Source: Elusimicrobiota bacterium
GTDB lineage: Bacteria > Elusimicrobiota > UBA8919
Length of the DNA stretch: 64,000 nt
Direction: 5' to 3'
NCBI GenBank assembly: GCA_028718185.1
Contig: JAQUMH010000006.1
Location: forward strand, 62,001 to 126,000
Below the pieces are notes generated by a model. That model worked only from the letters and a program-made list of their open reading frames with translations, ran no database searches and had not been told where the DNA came from. The translations under genes and the position numbers were made by a program. Shown piece after piece: positions 52,997-61,950 of the stretch. How positions within the stretch are numbered: position 1 is the first letter of the stretch; each line of letters starts with the position of its first letter.

Positions 52997-54265
52997 ATGA
53001 CCCAGATAGAATCAGCCAGAAAAAATATTATTACCAAAGAAATGCAGGCAATTGCAAAAGCGGAAGGTGTTTCTGCTGAATTTGTCCGTAATGGCATTGC
53101 AAAAGGGACCATTGTCATTTGTAAAAACAAGTTAAGAAAATACAATCCTAAATTTCAGCCAAAAGGTATAGGCGGAGGACTTAAAATAAAAGTCAATGCC
53201 AACATCGGGACTTCGCCGATGAATTGTAACCTTTCGTATGAACGGCAAAAGCTTTTAACTTCAATAAAATATGGTGCAGACGCTGTTATGGATTTATCCA
53301 CAGGCGGCGATATTTCGAAAATAAGGAGAATGGTAATCAGCAATTCCACCATTCCTGTGGGGACGGTCCCTATTTATGGTTTAATTTGTGAGATATCCAG
53401 GAAAAAGAAAAAATTTATTGATGTAAATATTGAGCAGATATTTGCTGAAATAGAAAAACAGCTGGCAGACGGCATTGATTTTATAACAGTCCATTGCGGA
53501 CTGACGCTTAAAGCAATTGAAATCCTGAAGAAGAACAAGCGGCTTGTCGGTATTGTTTCACGCGGCGGTGCATTTCTTGCCGAGTGGATGTCTCATCACA
53601 AAAAAGAAAACCCGCTATACGAAAATTATGACGATTTGTTAAAATTAGCGAAGAAATATGACGCTGTTATTTCATTAGGTGACGGGCTCAGACCCGGTTG
53701 TATCGCTGATAATACAGATGCGGCACAAATTGAAGAATTAAAAACCCTCGGTAAACTGCAGGCGTATGCTCTTAAAAGAGATGTGCAGACAATAATTGAA
53801 GGTCCGGGGCACGTTCCGCTGAACCAGATTGAAAAAAATATAAAACTTCAAAAGAAATATTGCCATAATGCCCCTTTTTATGTTTTAGGACCGCTTACAA
53901 CCGATATCGCACCCGGTTATGACCATATTACGTCGGCTATCGGGGGCGCTCTTGCAGGATATTTTGGTGCTGATTTCCTGTGTTATGTAACTCCTGCCGA
54001 GCATTTGTCGCTTCCGGATATAGATGATGTTAAAAACGGAGTTATCGCCTCAAAAATTGCCGCTCATTCAGCCGAAATTGCAAGAGGATATAAATCTTCC
54101 CTTAAAATTGACTACGAACTTTCCAAAGCAAGAAAAAACTTTGACTGGAAAAAGCAAAAAGCGCTCTCCATAGACCCCTACGAATTTGAAAAACGACTTT
54201 CCGCAAAAGGCAAAGACGTCTGCTCAATGTGCGGCGAATTCTGCGCCATGAAAAGAAAAATTTAA
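52997..54265 (+). CDS. thiC: Phosphomethylpyrimidine synthase ThiC
   Basis: A 422-residue ThiC, the shorter form without the N-terminal extension of the E. coli enzyme. Conserved blocks include VNANIGTSPMNCN, GADAVMDLSTGGDI, FITVHCGLTLKA, VSRGGAFLAEWM, SLGDGLRPGCIADNTDAAQ, EGPGHVPLNQI and GPLTTDIAPGYDHITSAIG. The C-terminal cluster motif is CSMCGEFC (C-x2-C-x3-C), one residue shorter than the usual C-x2-C-x4-C. It turns AIR into HMP-P by radical SAM chemistry. No TPP riboswitch is evident in the 67-base gap before it. It is directly downstream of thiD2. Confidence 0.95.
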   Translation: MTQIESARKNIITKEMQAIAKAEGVSAEFVRNGIAKGTIVICKNKLRKYNPKFQPKGIGGGLKIKVNANIGTSPMNCNLSYERQKLLTSIKYGADAVMDLSTGGDISKIRRMVISNSTIPVGTVPIYGLICEISRKKKKFIDVNIEQIFAEIEKQLADGIDFITVHCGLTLKAIEILKKNKRLVGIVSRGGAFLAEWMSHHKKENPLYENYDDLLKLAKKYDAVISLGDGLRPGCIADNTDAAQIEELKTLGKLQAYALKRDVQTIIEGPGHVPLNQIEKNIKLQKKYCHNAPFYVLGPLTTDIAPGYDHITSAIGGALAGYFGADFLCYVTPAEHLSLPDIDDVKNGVIASKIAAHSAEIARGYKSSLKIDYELSKARKNFDWKKQKALSIDPYEFEKRLSAKGKDVCSMCGEFCAMKRKI

Positions 54266-54266
54266 T

Positions 54267-54314
54267 ATAGTCCGTAGGACTCTGCTGTAATTGTAGTCGC
54301 CGAGCTTGCTCGGC
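54267..54314. repeat. Two TGTAGT-type palindrome modules after thiC
   Basis: AGTCC-GTA-GGACT (54269 region) and GCCGAGC-TT-GCTCGGC (54299-54314) follow the thiC stop. The second is the same hairpin as at 51041 and has the lead-in TTGTAGTC. The remaining 180 bases before the next promoter hold no gene. Confidence 0.75.
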
Positions 54315-54461
54315 TTATTTGGTAGTATAAAGCATTACCATCAATAATCTCAAGTCTCACTGATTATATCTTCATATCTTAGTATGATTTTGGTAACAAT
54401 AACTGAATATCTTTTAGCCTAAAATGGTAGAGATATTTCTATCAATCAATATAAACTTTTC

Positions 54462-54490
54462 TTGTAGAACATTCCAAAATTTAATATAAT
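54462..54490 (+). promoter_or_regulatory. Leaderless promoter of the GT-C/TPR gene
   Basis: TTGTAG at 54462-54467, 17-base spacer, TATAAT at 54485-54490. The ATG at 54498 is 7 bases after the -10 box, so transcription should start at or within a base of the start codon. Confidence 0.65.
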
Positions 54491-54497
54491 CAAATAT

Positions 54498-56474
54498 ATG
54501 AAAAAATTTAGTGAAAATAAATGGTTTTCTAACATATTAGTAATTTTAATATTGATTATAAACTTTATTTTAATTATTTCATCAAGTTGGGAAAAATCGG
54601 CAATTTATGATGAAGCAGTGAATATATCAAGTGGGTATATTCACTGGAAAACCGGAAATTCTCATGTAAATAGAGAACATTTGACATCTTGGAAACTTTT
54701 TGTAACTGCACCGTTATTGTTTTTAAAGTTAAAAACACCAAATAATTTAGATATAAATCAATATGAAATAGGGGATAAGTTTCTTTACAATAATAATGTT
54801 TCTGCAGATACTATTTTACATGTTACAAGAATCACAAATGCAATAGGAGCAATTATTTTAGGATTTTTTATATATAAATGGGCATTTATTTTGTGGGGAT
54901 ATTATGGTGCGATATTGAGTTTGATATTGTATGTTTTAAGTCCCAATATGTCAGCATGGGCAGGTGTAGTAAACACAGATTTTGGTTTGACTGTTTTAGT
55001 TTTTTTGTCAGTTTTTATGTTTTGGTTATATCTGAGGAATCCCTCTACAAAAAAATTGTTTTTAACTGGCATACTATTTGGATTAGCACAATCTACAAAA
55101 GTATCCGCCCTTTTATTATATCCGCTTTTTTTATTTTTAGGAATATTTTGGATTAAATATAGAAAAGAAAAAACTTTCCCCATGATTTTAATATCTATTA
55201 TCAAAATATTTATTATTGGTTTTTTTGTCCTATCTATAACTTACATATTTTCCGGTTTGCCAAATTATTTTGCCGGTGTGAATCAAATCTTTAATTCCAT
55301 GAAAGAAGGGCGAGATGTGTTTATCAATGGAAATATATATCGTTACGGGGTATGGTATTATTATTTATTTGCACTCATGATAAAAAATCCTGTTCCATTT
55401 CTAATTTTACTTTTTTGGGTAGTAAGTTATGTTTATTCTTTAAAAAAAGATCCAAATTTAAAAATAGTTATTATCTTTTTAAGTGTAGTTCCAATTGTTT
55501 GGCTGATGATTGCTTCTTTGAGTAAATCTCAATTAGGAATAAGATATATTCTTCCGATTTATCCGTTTATTTTTGTGTTATTAGGAATTATATCAAAAAG
55601 TCTAAATAACCCAAAGAAGTATATTTTAGCTTTTCTTATTATTTGGATGGTTATAAATAATGTAAAAATTTACCCACATTATTTAACATTTTTTAATGAA
55701 TTTATTGGTGGTTCTAAAAACGGATACAAATATCTTACTAATGATTTAGATGCTGGGCAGGATTTAAAAAATCTTGCAAAATATTTAAAACCAGGAGATG
55801 AAATTATATTATCTTATTGTGGTTGTGCAAGACCGGAATATTATGGAGTTAATCCTCAATACAGAGGGATAATATCAGAAGTTCTATTTAAAACGGAAAA
55901 AATGAATTCATTAACACCTAAACGAGAACTTTTATGTGTAAGTGCTTTATTTTTACAAACGGCAACTACAAAAGAAGGATTAGTGTATGCATGGCTTAAA
56001 GAATATAAACCCATAGAAATAATTGGTAATAGTATTCTTGTTTATGATATAACTATTGATACAGATGCACATAAAAATTTAGCATATGCTTATGAAAAAG
56101 CCATTGATTACGATGCGGCAAAAAGAGAGTGGGATAGAATTTTAGTAATAGATAACAAAAATGAAGAATCATACATGGGTCTTGCAGGAATATATATAAC
56201 AAGAAAAGAATATGATAAAGCGATAAAAGAATGTAATTTAGCATTAAGAAATAGTCCCGATTCATATATGGCTAACAATATGTTGGGACAAATTTATGGG
56301 ATTAAGGGTGAATTGGAAAAATCTCGTTTTTATTTGGAAAGATCTGTACAAATCAATCCGAATTTTGCAGGAGGCCATTATGACCTTGCTGTGACTTATG
56401 AACGACTTAAAGAAAAAACTCTATTACAGAGAGAACTGGCAATTTTAACAAAATTAGGTTATTTTAATAAATAA
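54498..56474 (+). CDS. GT39/PMT-like membrane glycosyltransferase with C-terminal TPR domain
   Basis: A 658-residue protein with about ten to twelve membrane helices (residues 12-410). The first luminal loop carries the acidic pair IYDEAVNISSGYIHW and a NREHLTSWKL motif that stands for the DE...EHPP region of GT-C enzymes such as ArnT and PMT. A SQLGIRYILPIYPFIFVLLGI stretch is the typical arginine-containing last helices. The tail (about 520-655) has four TPR repeats, e.g. AYEKAIDYDAAKREW and KEYDKAIKECNLALRNSPDS. It shares the GT-C plus TPR layout with the gene at 3845. The acceptor is unknown. It has its own leaderless promoter. Confidence 0.75.
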   Translation: MKKFSENKWFSNILVILILIINFILIISSSWEKSAIYDEAVNISSGYIHWKTGNSHVNREHLTSWKLFVTAPLLFLKLKTPNNLDINQYEIGDKFLYNNNVSADTILHVTRITNAIGAIILGFFIYKWAFILWGYYGAILSLILYVLSPNMSAWAGVVNTDFGLTVLVFLSVFMFWLYLRNPSTKKLFLTGILFGLAQSTKVSALLLYPLFLFLGIFWIKYRKEKTFPMILISIIKIFIIGFFVLSITYIFSGLPNYFAGVNQIFNSMKEGRDVFINGNIYRYGVWYYYLFALMIKNPVPFLILLFWVVSYVYSLKKDPNLKIVIIFLSVVPIVWLMIASLSKSQLGIRYILPIYPFIFVLLGIISKSLNNPKKYILAFLIIWMVINNVKIYPHYLTFFNEFIGGSKNGYKYLTNDLDAGQDLKNLAKYLKPGDEIILSYCGCARPEYYGVNPQYRGIISEVLFKTEKMNSLTPKRELLCVSALFLQTATTKEGLVYAWLKEYKPIEIIGNSILVYDITIDTDAHKNLAYAYEKAIDYDAAKREWDRILVIDNKNEESYMGLAGIYITRKEYDKAIKECNLALRNSPDSYMANNMLGQIYGIKGELEKSRFYLERSVQINPNFAGGHYDLAVTYERLKEKTLLQRELAILTKLGYFNK

Positions 56475-56568
56475 TAATAATGTAATGGAGTAAAGGTGTC
56501 GCCTAATTTAGATGATTTCACAATACTCACTGGATATCGTTTAGTGTAAAATTTTAGGGATACAAGAT

Positions 56569-57717
56569 TTAAATCAAAAACAGAAGTAATACTGAGGAAA
56601 GAACACCAGTAAGACCACCCATGATAAAAGGGGCGGAAGCTCCTAATTTAGTCCATAAAATTCCTGCTACGAAAGATGCGGGGAATAAACCTATTCCTAT
56701 AATTGTTGCGTGAAGTCCTATCATAGTCGCTTTTTGGTCGGAAGGAGCAATATCGGAAATGAATGCTTTTTCAATTCCTTCTGTAAGCCCTATATAAAGA
56801 CCGTAGAGTGCAAATAATACCCACACGAAAAATTTTGTCGATACAAAAGCAAATCCAAAATATACAATACCATAAAACAGGTAACCTAGAACAAGTATTT
56901 TCTTTCTTCCTATTTTATCCGAAATAACACCTGCAGGATAGGATATGAAAGCATAAACAAGATTATAAACGAAATAAAGTAAAATTATTGTTGTCGCGGA
57001 AAAGCCCAAATCTTTAGACCGCAGAAACAGGAACTGGTTTGATGAGTTCCCAAGTGTAAACAATAGGGCAATGATTAAAAAGTATTGTAATTTTTTATCA
57101 AGGGTTTTAAAGGATGCAAAGTTGAATGCCAACGGTTTCTTGGCGGGTGCCCCGGTTTTAACAGCTGCCATTTTCTCCTTTACAAAAAACAAAGCAATAA
57201 CACCAAGAACTGCCGGGACAATTGACCATAAAAAAACCGTTTTATAATTGTTTGGTTTTACTGTCATAAAGAAATAAGCAAGTAAAACACCTGCTGCTGC
57301 CCCGATTGTATCCATTGTTCTGTGTAACCCGAACGCTTTTCCTTTTTTACCTTCAGCTGCACTTTCAGCAATAAGAGCATCTCTTGGAGCAGTTCGTATT
57401 CCTTTACCAAACCTGTCAAAAATTCTTGCAAAAAGCACATAATGCCAGCTGGTTGAAATATAAAGAAAGAATTTCCCAATAGTAGAAAAAGAATAACCAA
57501 AAACAGTAAAAGGTTTTCTCTTTTTTACTTTATCAGAAAAATAACCCGAAAAGACCTTCAAAAGAGATGCAGTTGATTCAGCAAGTCCTTCAATCAACCC
57601 GATAATTGCCGGTGTAGCTCCTAAAGAAGAAAGATAAACCGCAATCAAAGGATAAACCATCTCCGAAGAGACATCCGTTAACAAACTAGTAATTCCAAGA
57701 ATTATTATATTTAACAT
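56569..57717 (-). CDS. MFS transporter
   Basis: A 382-residue protein with about 12 helices. The first helix contains ITSLLTDVSSEMVYPLIAVYLSS and the TM2-3 loop has GYFSDKVKKRKPFT; RFGKGIRTAPRDALIAESA lies after TM4 and GVISDKIGRKKILVLGY in the second half, all typical of MFS proteins in the SLC-like or drug-efflux groups. No substrate motif is recognised. It is a lone minus-strand gene, convergent with the GT-C/TPR gene and divergent from clpB, with the 57732-57880 repeat element in the divergent gap. Confidence 0.87.
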   Translation of the reverse strand: MLNIIILGITSLLTDVSSEMVYPLIAVYLSSLGATPAIIGLIEGLAESTASLLKVFSGYFSDKVKKRKPFTVFGYSFSTIGKFFLYISTSWHYVLFARIFDRFGKGIRTAPRDALIAESAAEGKKGKAFGLHRTMDTIGAAAGVLLAYFFMTVKPNNYKTVFLWSIVPAVLGVIALFFVKEKMAAVKTGAPAKKPLAFNFASFKTLDKKLQYFLIIALLFTLGNSSNQFLFLRSKDLGFSATTIILLYFVYNLVYAFISYPAGVISDKIGRKKILVLGYLFYGIVYFGFAFVSTKFFVWVLFALYGLYIGLTEGIEKAFISDIAPSDQKATMIGLHATIIGIGLFPASFVAGILWTKLGASAPFIMGGLTGVLSSVLLLFLI

Positions 57718-57731
57718 AGTAAAATCCGAGA

Positions 57732-57880
57732 TTAGGAAAATGGAAGCTGATAGAAATTTGCTTCGCGAAACTTATTGTAATTTATGGAAATTTATTGTTT
57801 AATTTTTCTCGAATCCGCCAAGGACTCAGTGGCGGACTATCTAATTTCCATATATTTCTACTAATTTCAATATATTCCCT
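57732..57880. repeat. Composite inverted-repeat element between MFS and clpB
   Basis: A central hairpin TCCGCCA (57814-57820)/TGGCGGA (57830-57836) with a 9-base loop is flanked by TGGAAATT, TAGAAAT and TATGGAAATT units on the left and their complements on the right. Together they make an imperfect hairpin of about 150 bases. Confidence 0.65.
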
Positions 57881-57911
57881 TAATCTTGCTTAATCATATC
57901 AAAAATTCTGC

Positions 57912-57940
57912 TTGATTTCAACCCCCAATTCTTATAAAAT
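57912..57940 (+). promoter_or_regulatory. Leaderless promoter of clpB
   Basis: TTGATT at 57912-57917, 17-base spacer, TAAAAT at 57935-57940, and the ATG at 57947 six bases after the -10 box. No CIRCE or other heat-shock element was seen in the gap. Confidence 0.65.
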
Positions 57941-57946
57941 GAAAAT

Positions 57947-60529
57947 ATGGATTATGAAAAATGGACTATAAAGGCACAGGAAGCGTTGTCAGAGGCGCAT
58001 TCTCTTGCCACTAAAAACCATAACCAGCAGATTACAGATTTACATCTGCTTTTTGCTTTGGTTGAGCAAAGAGGCGGAATTGTTTCAACGATTCTTGAGA
58101 AACTTTCTGTCTCTATTTCGCATCTAAAGAAAGAGATAGATAAGGAACTTGGAAAGCTGTCCAGTGTTGAAGGTTCTGAACAGGTTTATCTGACGAATGA
58201 GCTTCAAAAAATTATCGAAGACGCCAAAGTTGAAGCAGATAATTTAAAAGACGAGTTTGTATCAACAGAGCATTTTATTTTAGCAATAGCATCATCTAAT
58301 ACTAAATCGAATGAGATACTGTCAAAAAATTCGATTAATAAAGAAAAAATATTAAAAGTTTTAGTTGAAGTGAGGGGTAATATGAAAGTTAACGACCAAA
58401 ATCCGGAAGATAAATATCAGGCGTTAGAAAAATATACACGGGATTTAACCGAACTTGCGAGAAAGGAAAAACTCGACCCTGTAATCGGCAGGGATGACGA
58501 AATCAGGCGCGTTATGCAGGTCTTATCGCGCCGTACAAAGAATAATCCTGTTTTAATAGGCGAGCCCGGCGTAGGTAAAACAGCAATTGCCGAGGGACTT
58601 GCAAGACGGATTAATTCCGGCGATGTCCCGGAAATGTTAAAAAACAAAAAAGTACTTTCGCTTGATATGGGCGCACTTATTGCGGGTGCAAAATTCCGTG
58701 GTGAGTTTGAAGACCGGCTTAAAGCTGTTTTAAAAGAAATTATTGCCCGTGAAGGCGAGATTATTCTTTTTATTGATGAAATTCATACGCTTGTCGGTGC
58801 CGGTGCCGCAGAAGGCGCTATAGATGCAGCAAACATTATGAAGCCCATGCTCGCCCGCGGTGAATTAAGATGTATTGGCGCAACAACCCTTGATGAATAT
58901 AGGAAGCATATTGAAAAAGATGCTGCGTTAGAACGAAGATTCCAGCCGATAATAGTAAATGCACCCACAGTTGACGATACAATAGCGATTTTAAGAGGAC
59001 TAAAAGAAAAATATGAAGTTCATCACGGAGTTAAAATAAAAGATTCTGCACTCATTTCCGCTGCGGTTTTATCAAACAGGTATATTTCAGACAGGTTTCT
59101 TCCGGACAAAGCGATTGACTTGATGGACGAGGCGGCTTCACGGCTCCGTATTGAAATTGAATCTATGCCTTCGGAACTTGATGATTTGGAAAGAAAAATA
59201 AGACAGCTTGAAATTGAAAAGCAGGGACTTCTGAAAGAGAAATCCAAAACTGAAGAAATTGACAAAAAACTGGAAGAACTTAAAAAGGAAAGAAAAATAT
59301 TGTCCGAGCACTGGCAAAAGGAAAAAGAAGTTATTACTAAAATCCGCAAGTTTAAACAACAGATAGAAGAAGTGAAAATAGAAGAACAGCAAGCTGAGCG
59401 GACAGGCGATTTGGGAAAAGTTGCAGAACTCCGTTATGGTAAGGCAAGAGAATTACAGAAAAAACTGGATGATGAAAATAAAAAGATTATAGAAATCCAA
59501 AAAGATACAAAAATGCTTAAAGAAGAAGTTGATGAAGAGGACATAGCGGAGGTTGTTTCTAAATGGACAGGCATTCCCGTATCAAAAATGCTTGAAACAG
59601 AAACACAAAAACTGCTTAAAATGGAAGATGTTTTAAAAAAACGGGTTGTAGGTCAGGACGAAGCAATAGTTGCAATTTCAAATGCTATCCGTCGTTCAAG
59701 GAGCGGGCTTTCTGACCCCAACAGACCTATCGGTTCCTTTATATTTTTAGGTCCGACCGGAGTAGGTAAAACCGAACTTGCCAGAGTTCTTGCAGAATTT
59801 CTTTTCAACAGCGAGAAAAATATGATTCGTATTGATATGTCTGAATATATGGAGAAACACACTGTTTCCCGTTTAGTAGGCGCTCCGCCCGGCTATGTCG
59901 GCTACGAGGAAGGCGGGCAACTTACTGAAGCAGTCCGCAGGAAACCATATTCAGTACTGCTTTTCGATGAAATTGAAAAAGCGCACCCGGACGTATTTAA
60001 TATGCTTTTACAGATTCTTGACGACGGCCGGCTTACTGACGGGCAAGGAAGGACTGTTGACTTCAAAAATACAGTAATTATCATGACATCCAATTTAGGA
60101 AGCGAGTTGTACCAGAATACTGCATCGCAAGTTCTTGAATTTATGGAAAAAGAAATAAAAGAAAAATTGATGGCGGTCCTGAAACGGTATTTCCGTCCCG
60201 AATTTTTGAACCGTATTGATGAAATTATCATATTCCATTATCTTGCAATGGAACATATCAAGAAAATTGTTGATTTACAGTTAGAACTGATAAATAAACA
60301 ACTTTTAGATAAGAAAATCACAATTAATCTTACCGATAAAGCAAAAGATTTTGTCGCGAGTATTGGTTTTGACCCTGTTTACGGTGCCAGACCATTAAAA
60401 AGAACAATCCAGCGTGAAGTAGTTGACGCACTAAGCCAAAAAATCCTATCCGGTGAAATAGAAACAGGAAAAACCATCACCGTAGACAAACCATCCAAAT
60501 CCGATAATCTTGAATTTAAAGTGAAGTAG
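57947..60529 (+). CDS. clpB: Chaperone protein ClpB (Hsp100 disaggregase)
   Basis: An 860-residue ClpB with all parts. The Clp_N repeats (residues 5-145) include [23 protein letters not shown]1 has Walker [15 protein letters not shown] near residue 206 and [20 protein letters not shown]. The coiled-coil middle domain (about 405-525) contains the [26 protein letters not shown] region. NBD2 has [16 protein letters not shown] and [32 protein letters not shown]. It works with DnaK to pull proteins out of aggregates. The usual ClpB length is 850-870, so it is complete. Its promoter has no leader. Confidence 0.97.
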   Translation: MDYEKWTIKAQEALSEAHSLATKNHNQQITDLHLLFALVEQRGGIVSTILEKLSVSISHLKKEIDKELGKLSSVEGSEQVYLTNELQKIIEDAKVEADNLKDEFVSTEHFILAIASSNTKSNEILSKNSINKEKILKVLVEVRGNMKVNDQNPEDKYQALEKYTRDLTELARKEKLDPVIGRDDEIRRVMQVLSRRTKNNPVLIGEPGVGKTAIAEGLARRINSGDVPEMLKNKKVLSLDMGALIAGAKFRGEFEDRLKAVLKEIIAREGEIILFIDEIHTLVGAGAAEGAIDAANIMKPMLARGELRCIGATTLDEYRKHIEKDAALERRFQPIIVNAPTVDDTIAILRGLKEKYEVHHGVKIKDSALISAAVLSNRYISDRFLPDKAIDLMDEAASRLRIEIESMPSELDDLERKIRQLEIEKQGLLKEKSKTEEIDKKLEELKKERKILSEHWQKEKEVITKIRKFKQQIEEVKIEEQQAERTGDLGKVAELRYGKARELQKKLDDENKKIIEIQKDTKMLKEEVDEEDIAEVVSKWTGIPVSKMLETETQKLLKMEDVLKKRVVGQDEAIVAISNAIRRSRSGLSDPNRPIGSFIFLGPTGVGKTELARVLAEFLFNSEKNMIRIDMSEYMEKHTVSRLVGAPPGYVGYEEGGQLTEAVRRKPYSVLLFDEIEKAHPDVFNMLLQILDDGRLTDGQGRTVDFKNTVIIMTSNLGSELYQNTASQVLEFMEKEIKEKLMAVLKRYFRPEFLNRIDEIIIFHYLAMEHIKKIVDLQLELINKQLLDKKITINLTDKAKDFVASIGFDPVYGARPLKRTIQREVVDALSQKILSGEIETGKTITVDKPSKSDNLEFKVK

Positions 60530-60554
60530 TTCGTAGGTTTGAGATGAGAATAGG

Positions 60555-60836
60555 TTAATGGAATTTTTTAAGTGCTAATTCGAGTTCTTTGCGATTAATT
60601 ACCCTCAAGATTACAACCTCGGTTTTAGCAATGCGATAGATTACTCGCAGGTTTTTGATTCGTAATCGGTAAAGCGGTATTTTTATGCCTTTGAGTTTTT
60701 TGATAAGCGGTGGTTTCGGTAATGGGTTATCAGATAAAACAGAATTAATTTCTTTAAGTATTTCTGTCTGTTGAGGTATTGAATAGTTTTTCAGATCTTT
60801 TTCAGCAGAAGGATAAACGAAGATACTGAATTTCAA
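60555..60836 (-). CDS. RelE/ParE-superfamily toxin
   Basis: A 93-residue protein with the RelE fold signs: FVYPSAEKDLKNYSIPQQTEILKEI at the N-terminus, LIKKLKGIKIPLYRLRIKNLRVIYRI (strands 2-3 with positive residues) and ILRVINRKELEL at the end. RelE toxins cut mRNA at the ribosome; ParE-type members poison gyrase, and the sequence does not clearly decide. It overlaps the antitoxin gene by 4 bases (ATGA) and is read after it, the standard antitoxin-first order. Both are minus strand and convergent with clpB. Confidence 0.88.
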   Translation of the reverse strand: MKFSIFVYPSAEKDLKNYSIPQQTEILKEINSVLSDNPLPKPPLIKKLKGIKIPLYRLRIKNLRVIYRIAKTEVVILRVINRKELELALKKFH

Positions 60837-61096
60837 AGTTTGTTCTCCAAACTTTTAATAAGTTTCTCAATATTTTTACCCTTATGCTTAAAAGAATTTT
60901 TGTAAGCGTCTTCAATTGCATTTTTGAATTTTGGATGATGGGTAAGGATATAATCATCAATCTCATCTTCGGAAAGATGAGAAATAACGGCAACGGGTCT
61001 GCCGTGTTTTGTAAGAATGGTGTCCTTTCCCTTCTCTACTGCGGAAATGATTTTACACGCATTATTTTTAAGATTCGCGATACTCGTAAATTGCAT
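60833..61096 (-). CDS. Phd/YefM-family antitoxin
   Basis: An 87-residue protein with QFTSIANLKNNACKIISAVEKG and ILTKHGRPVAVI, the hallmark of Phd/YefM N-terminal DNA-binding domains, and a helical C-terminus (KNIEKLIKSLENKL) that wraps the toxin. The frame is open upstream, but the ATG at 61096 has a perfect GGAGG 5 bases ahead, so I take it as the start. A perfect 18-base palindrome lies just upstream and is the probable operator. Confidence 0.88.
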   Translation of the reverse strand: MQFTSIANLKNNACKIISAVEKGKDTILTKHGRPVAVISHLSEDEIDDYILTHHPKFKNAIEDAYKNSFKHKGKNIEKLIKSLENKL

Positions 61097-61113
61097 AATG
61101 ACCTCCATAAATA

Positions 61114-61131
61114 TGGCCATAATTATGGCCA
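61114..61131 (-). promoter_or_regulatory. Operator palindrome of the toxin-antitoxin operon
   Basis: TGGCCATAATTATGGCCA is a perfect 18-base palindrome directly downstream of the -10 box and over the expected transcription start. This fits auto-repression by the antitoxin-toxin complex. Confidence 0.8.
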
Positions 61132-61136
61132 CTATA

Positions 61137-61165
61137 AATATAACAGAAATTATGAAACTTGTCAA
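61137..61165 (-). promoter_or_regulatory. Promoter of the toxin-antitoxin operon
   Basis: On the minus strand, TTGACA (61165-61160) and TATATT (61142-61137) have a 17-base spacer. The operator palindrome starts 5 bases after the -10 box. Confidence 0.8.
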
Positions 61166-61227
61166 GTGAAAAATGGTTTACAATATATTTTTGAGATATA
61201 AGGGAACTATCGAGGAATGATAGAAAA

Positions 61228-61356
61228 ATCGGGGATGGTTCTGGTTTTGGTGGGATAAGTTTAATTTCTCAATATTTGAACAAAATTTTGTAAAGACAAA
61301 AATAATGAACAGTAGATAAAATTATAAAAATGTGTAAAACCAGAACCGTCCCCGAT
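61228..61356. repeat. Inverted-repeat element with GGGGACGGTTCTGG ends
   Basis: ATCGGGGATGGTTCTGGTTT (61228-61247) pairs with AAACCAGAACCGTCCCCGAT (61337-61356) with one mismatch, 89 bases apart. A third half-copy occurs at 63560-63578. The GGGACGGTTC core is known from dispersed REP-like palindromes in many bacteria. No transposase is inside. Confidence 0.8.
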
Positions 61357-61369
61357 ATGCGAGGTTAAT

Positions 61370-61717
61370 ATGTTTGAACGGAAACACGAAAAACTTGTTC
61401 CGATGTCGGTGTTTATCAGAAGGATGATAGTGTCTGTTCTGATAGCTGGCATGTTGATTGCAGCTGCTTTATTTATTGGTATCATGGGTTATCACTTGAT
61501 AGCGGGGTTTGGCTGGATTGATTCTCTTTTAGAAGCATCTATGATTCTCGGTGGAATGGGACCTGTCAATCAGCTTATTACTAATAAGTCAAAAATATTT
61601 GCTTCCGGATATGCGCTTTTTAGCGGATTGATGTTTATAGCAGTTATGGGTATCGTTCTTGCCCCAGCAGTTCACCGCATGCTTCACAAATTCCATATCG
61701 ATGAAAAAGATATGTAG
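61370..61717 (+). CDS. Two-helix membrane protein with degenerate potassium-channel-like pore
   Basis: A 115-residue protein: TM1 (about 22-45), a re-entrant-like segment (FGWIDSLLEASMILGGMGPVNQL, about 52-75) and TM2 (about 82-108), ending with VHRMLHKFHIDEKD. The layout matches a two-TM potassium channel with pore helix, but LGGMGPV stands where a TVGYG filter would be, so it is unlikely to select K+. Proteins of this plan occur in other bacteria without known function. It follows the repeat element and stands alone on the plus strand. Confidence 0.5.
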   Translation: MFERKHEKLVPMSVFIRRMIVSVLIAGMLIAAALFIGIMGYHLIAGFGWIDSLLEASMILGGMGPVNQLITNKSKIFASGYALFSGLMFIAVMGIVLAPAVHRMLHKFHIDEKDM

Positions 61718-61797
61718 TAGCGATTTCTATCAGGAGACAATTGTATTATATCAATAATTTAGTAATTTTAACAGATGTCATGCTGGGAATAAACGTT

Positions 61798-61872
61798 GTT
61801 AGATAAATAGATATTGACAAGAGATAGGAAAAATAATATCAAATTACAAAACATATAATCTAATTATCTAAC
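61798..61872. repeat. GTTAGATAAATAGAT inverted repeat
   Basis: GTTAGATAAATAGAT (61798-61812) pairs with ATCTAATTATCTAAC (61858-61872) at 14 of 15 bases around a 45-base AT-rich loop. It lies in a 267-base gap with no other gene. Confidence 0.65.
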
Positions 61873-61950
61873 TACTCCCCTAATGTCTTTGTAATAAGTA
61901 ATTATTTTTAGGTTTTGTTTTATTTATAAAGTTTTAAACAGAAATCAATA

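Noticed and set aside
61260-61485. Minus-strand small gene over the repeat element and the channel-like gene
   Set aside because: It is out of frame with the clearly hydrophobic plus-strand protein and overlaps the inverted repeat; no start signal was seen.
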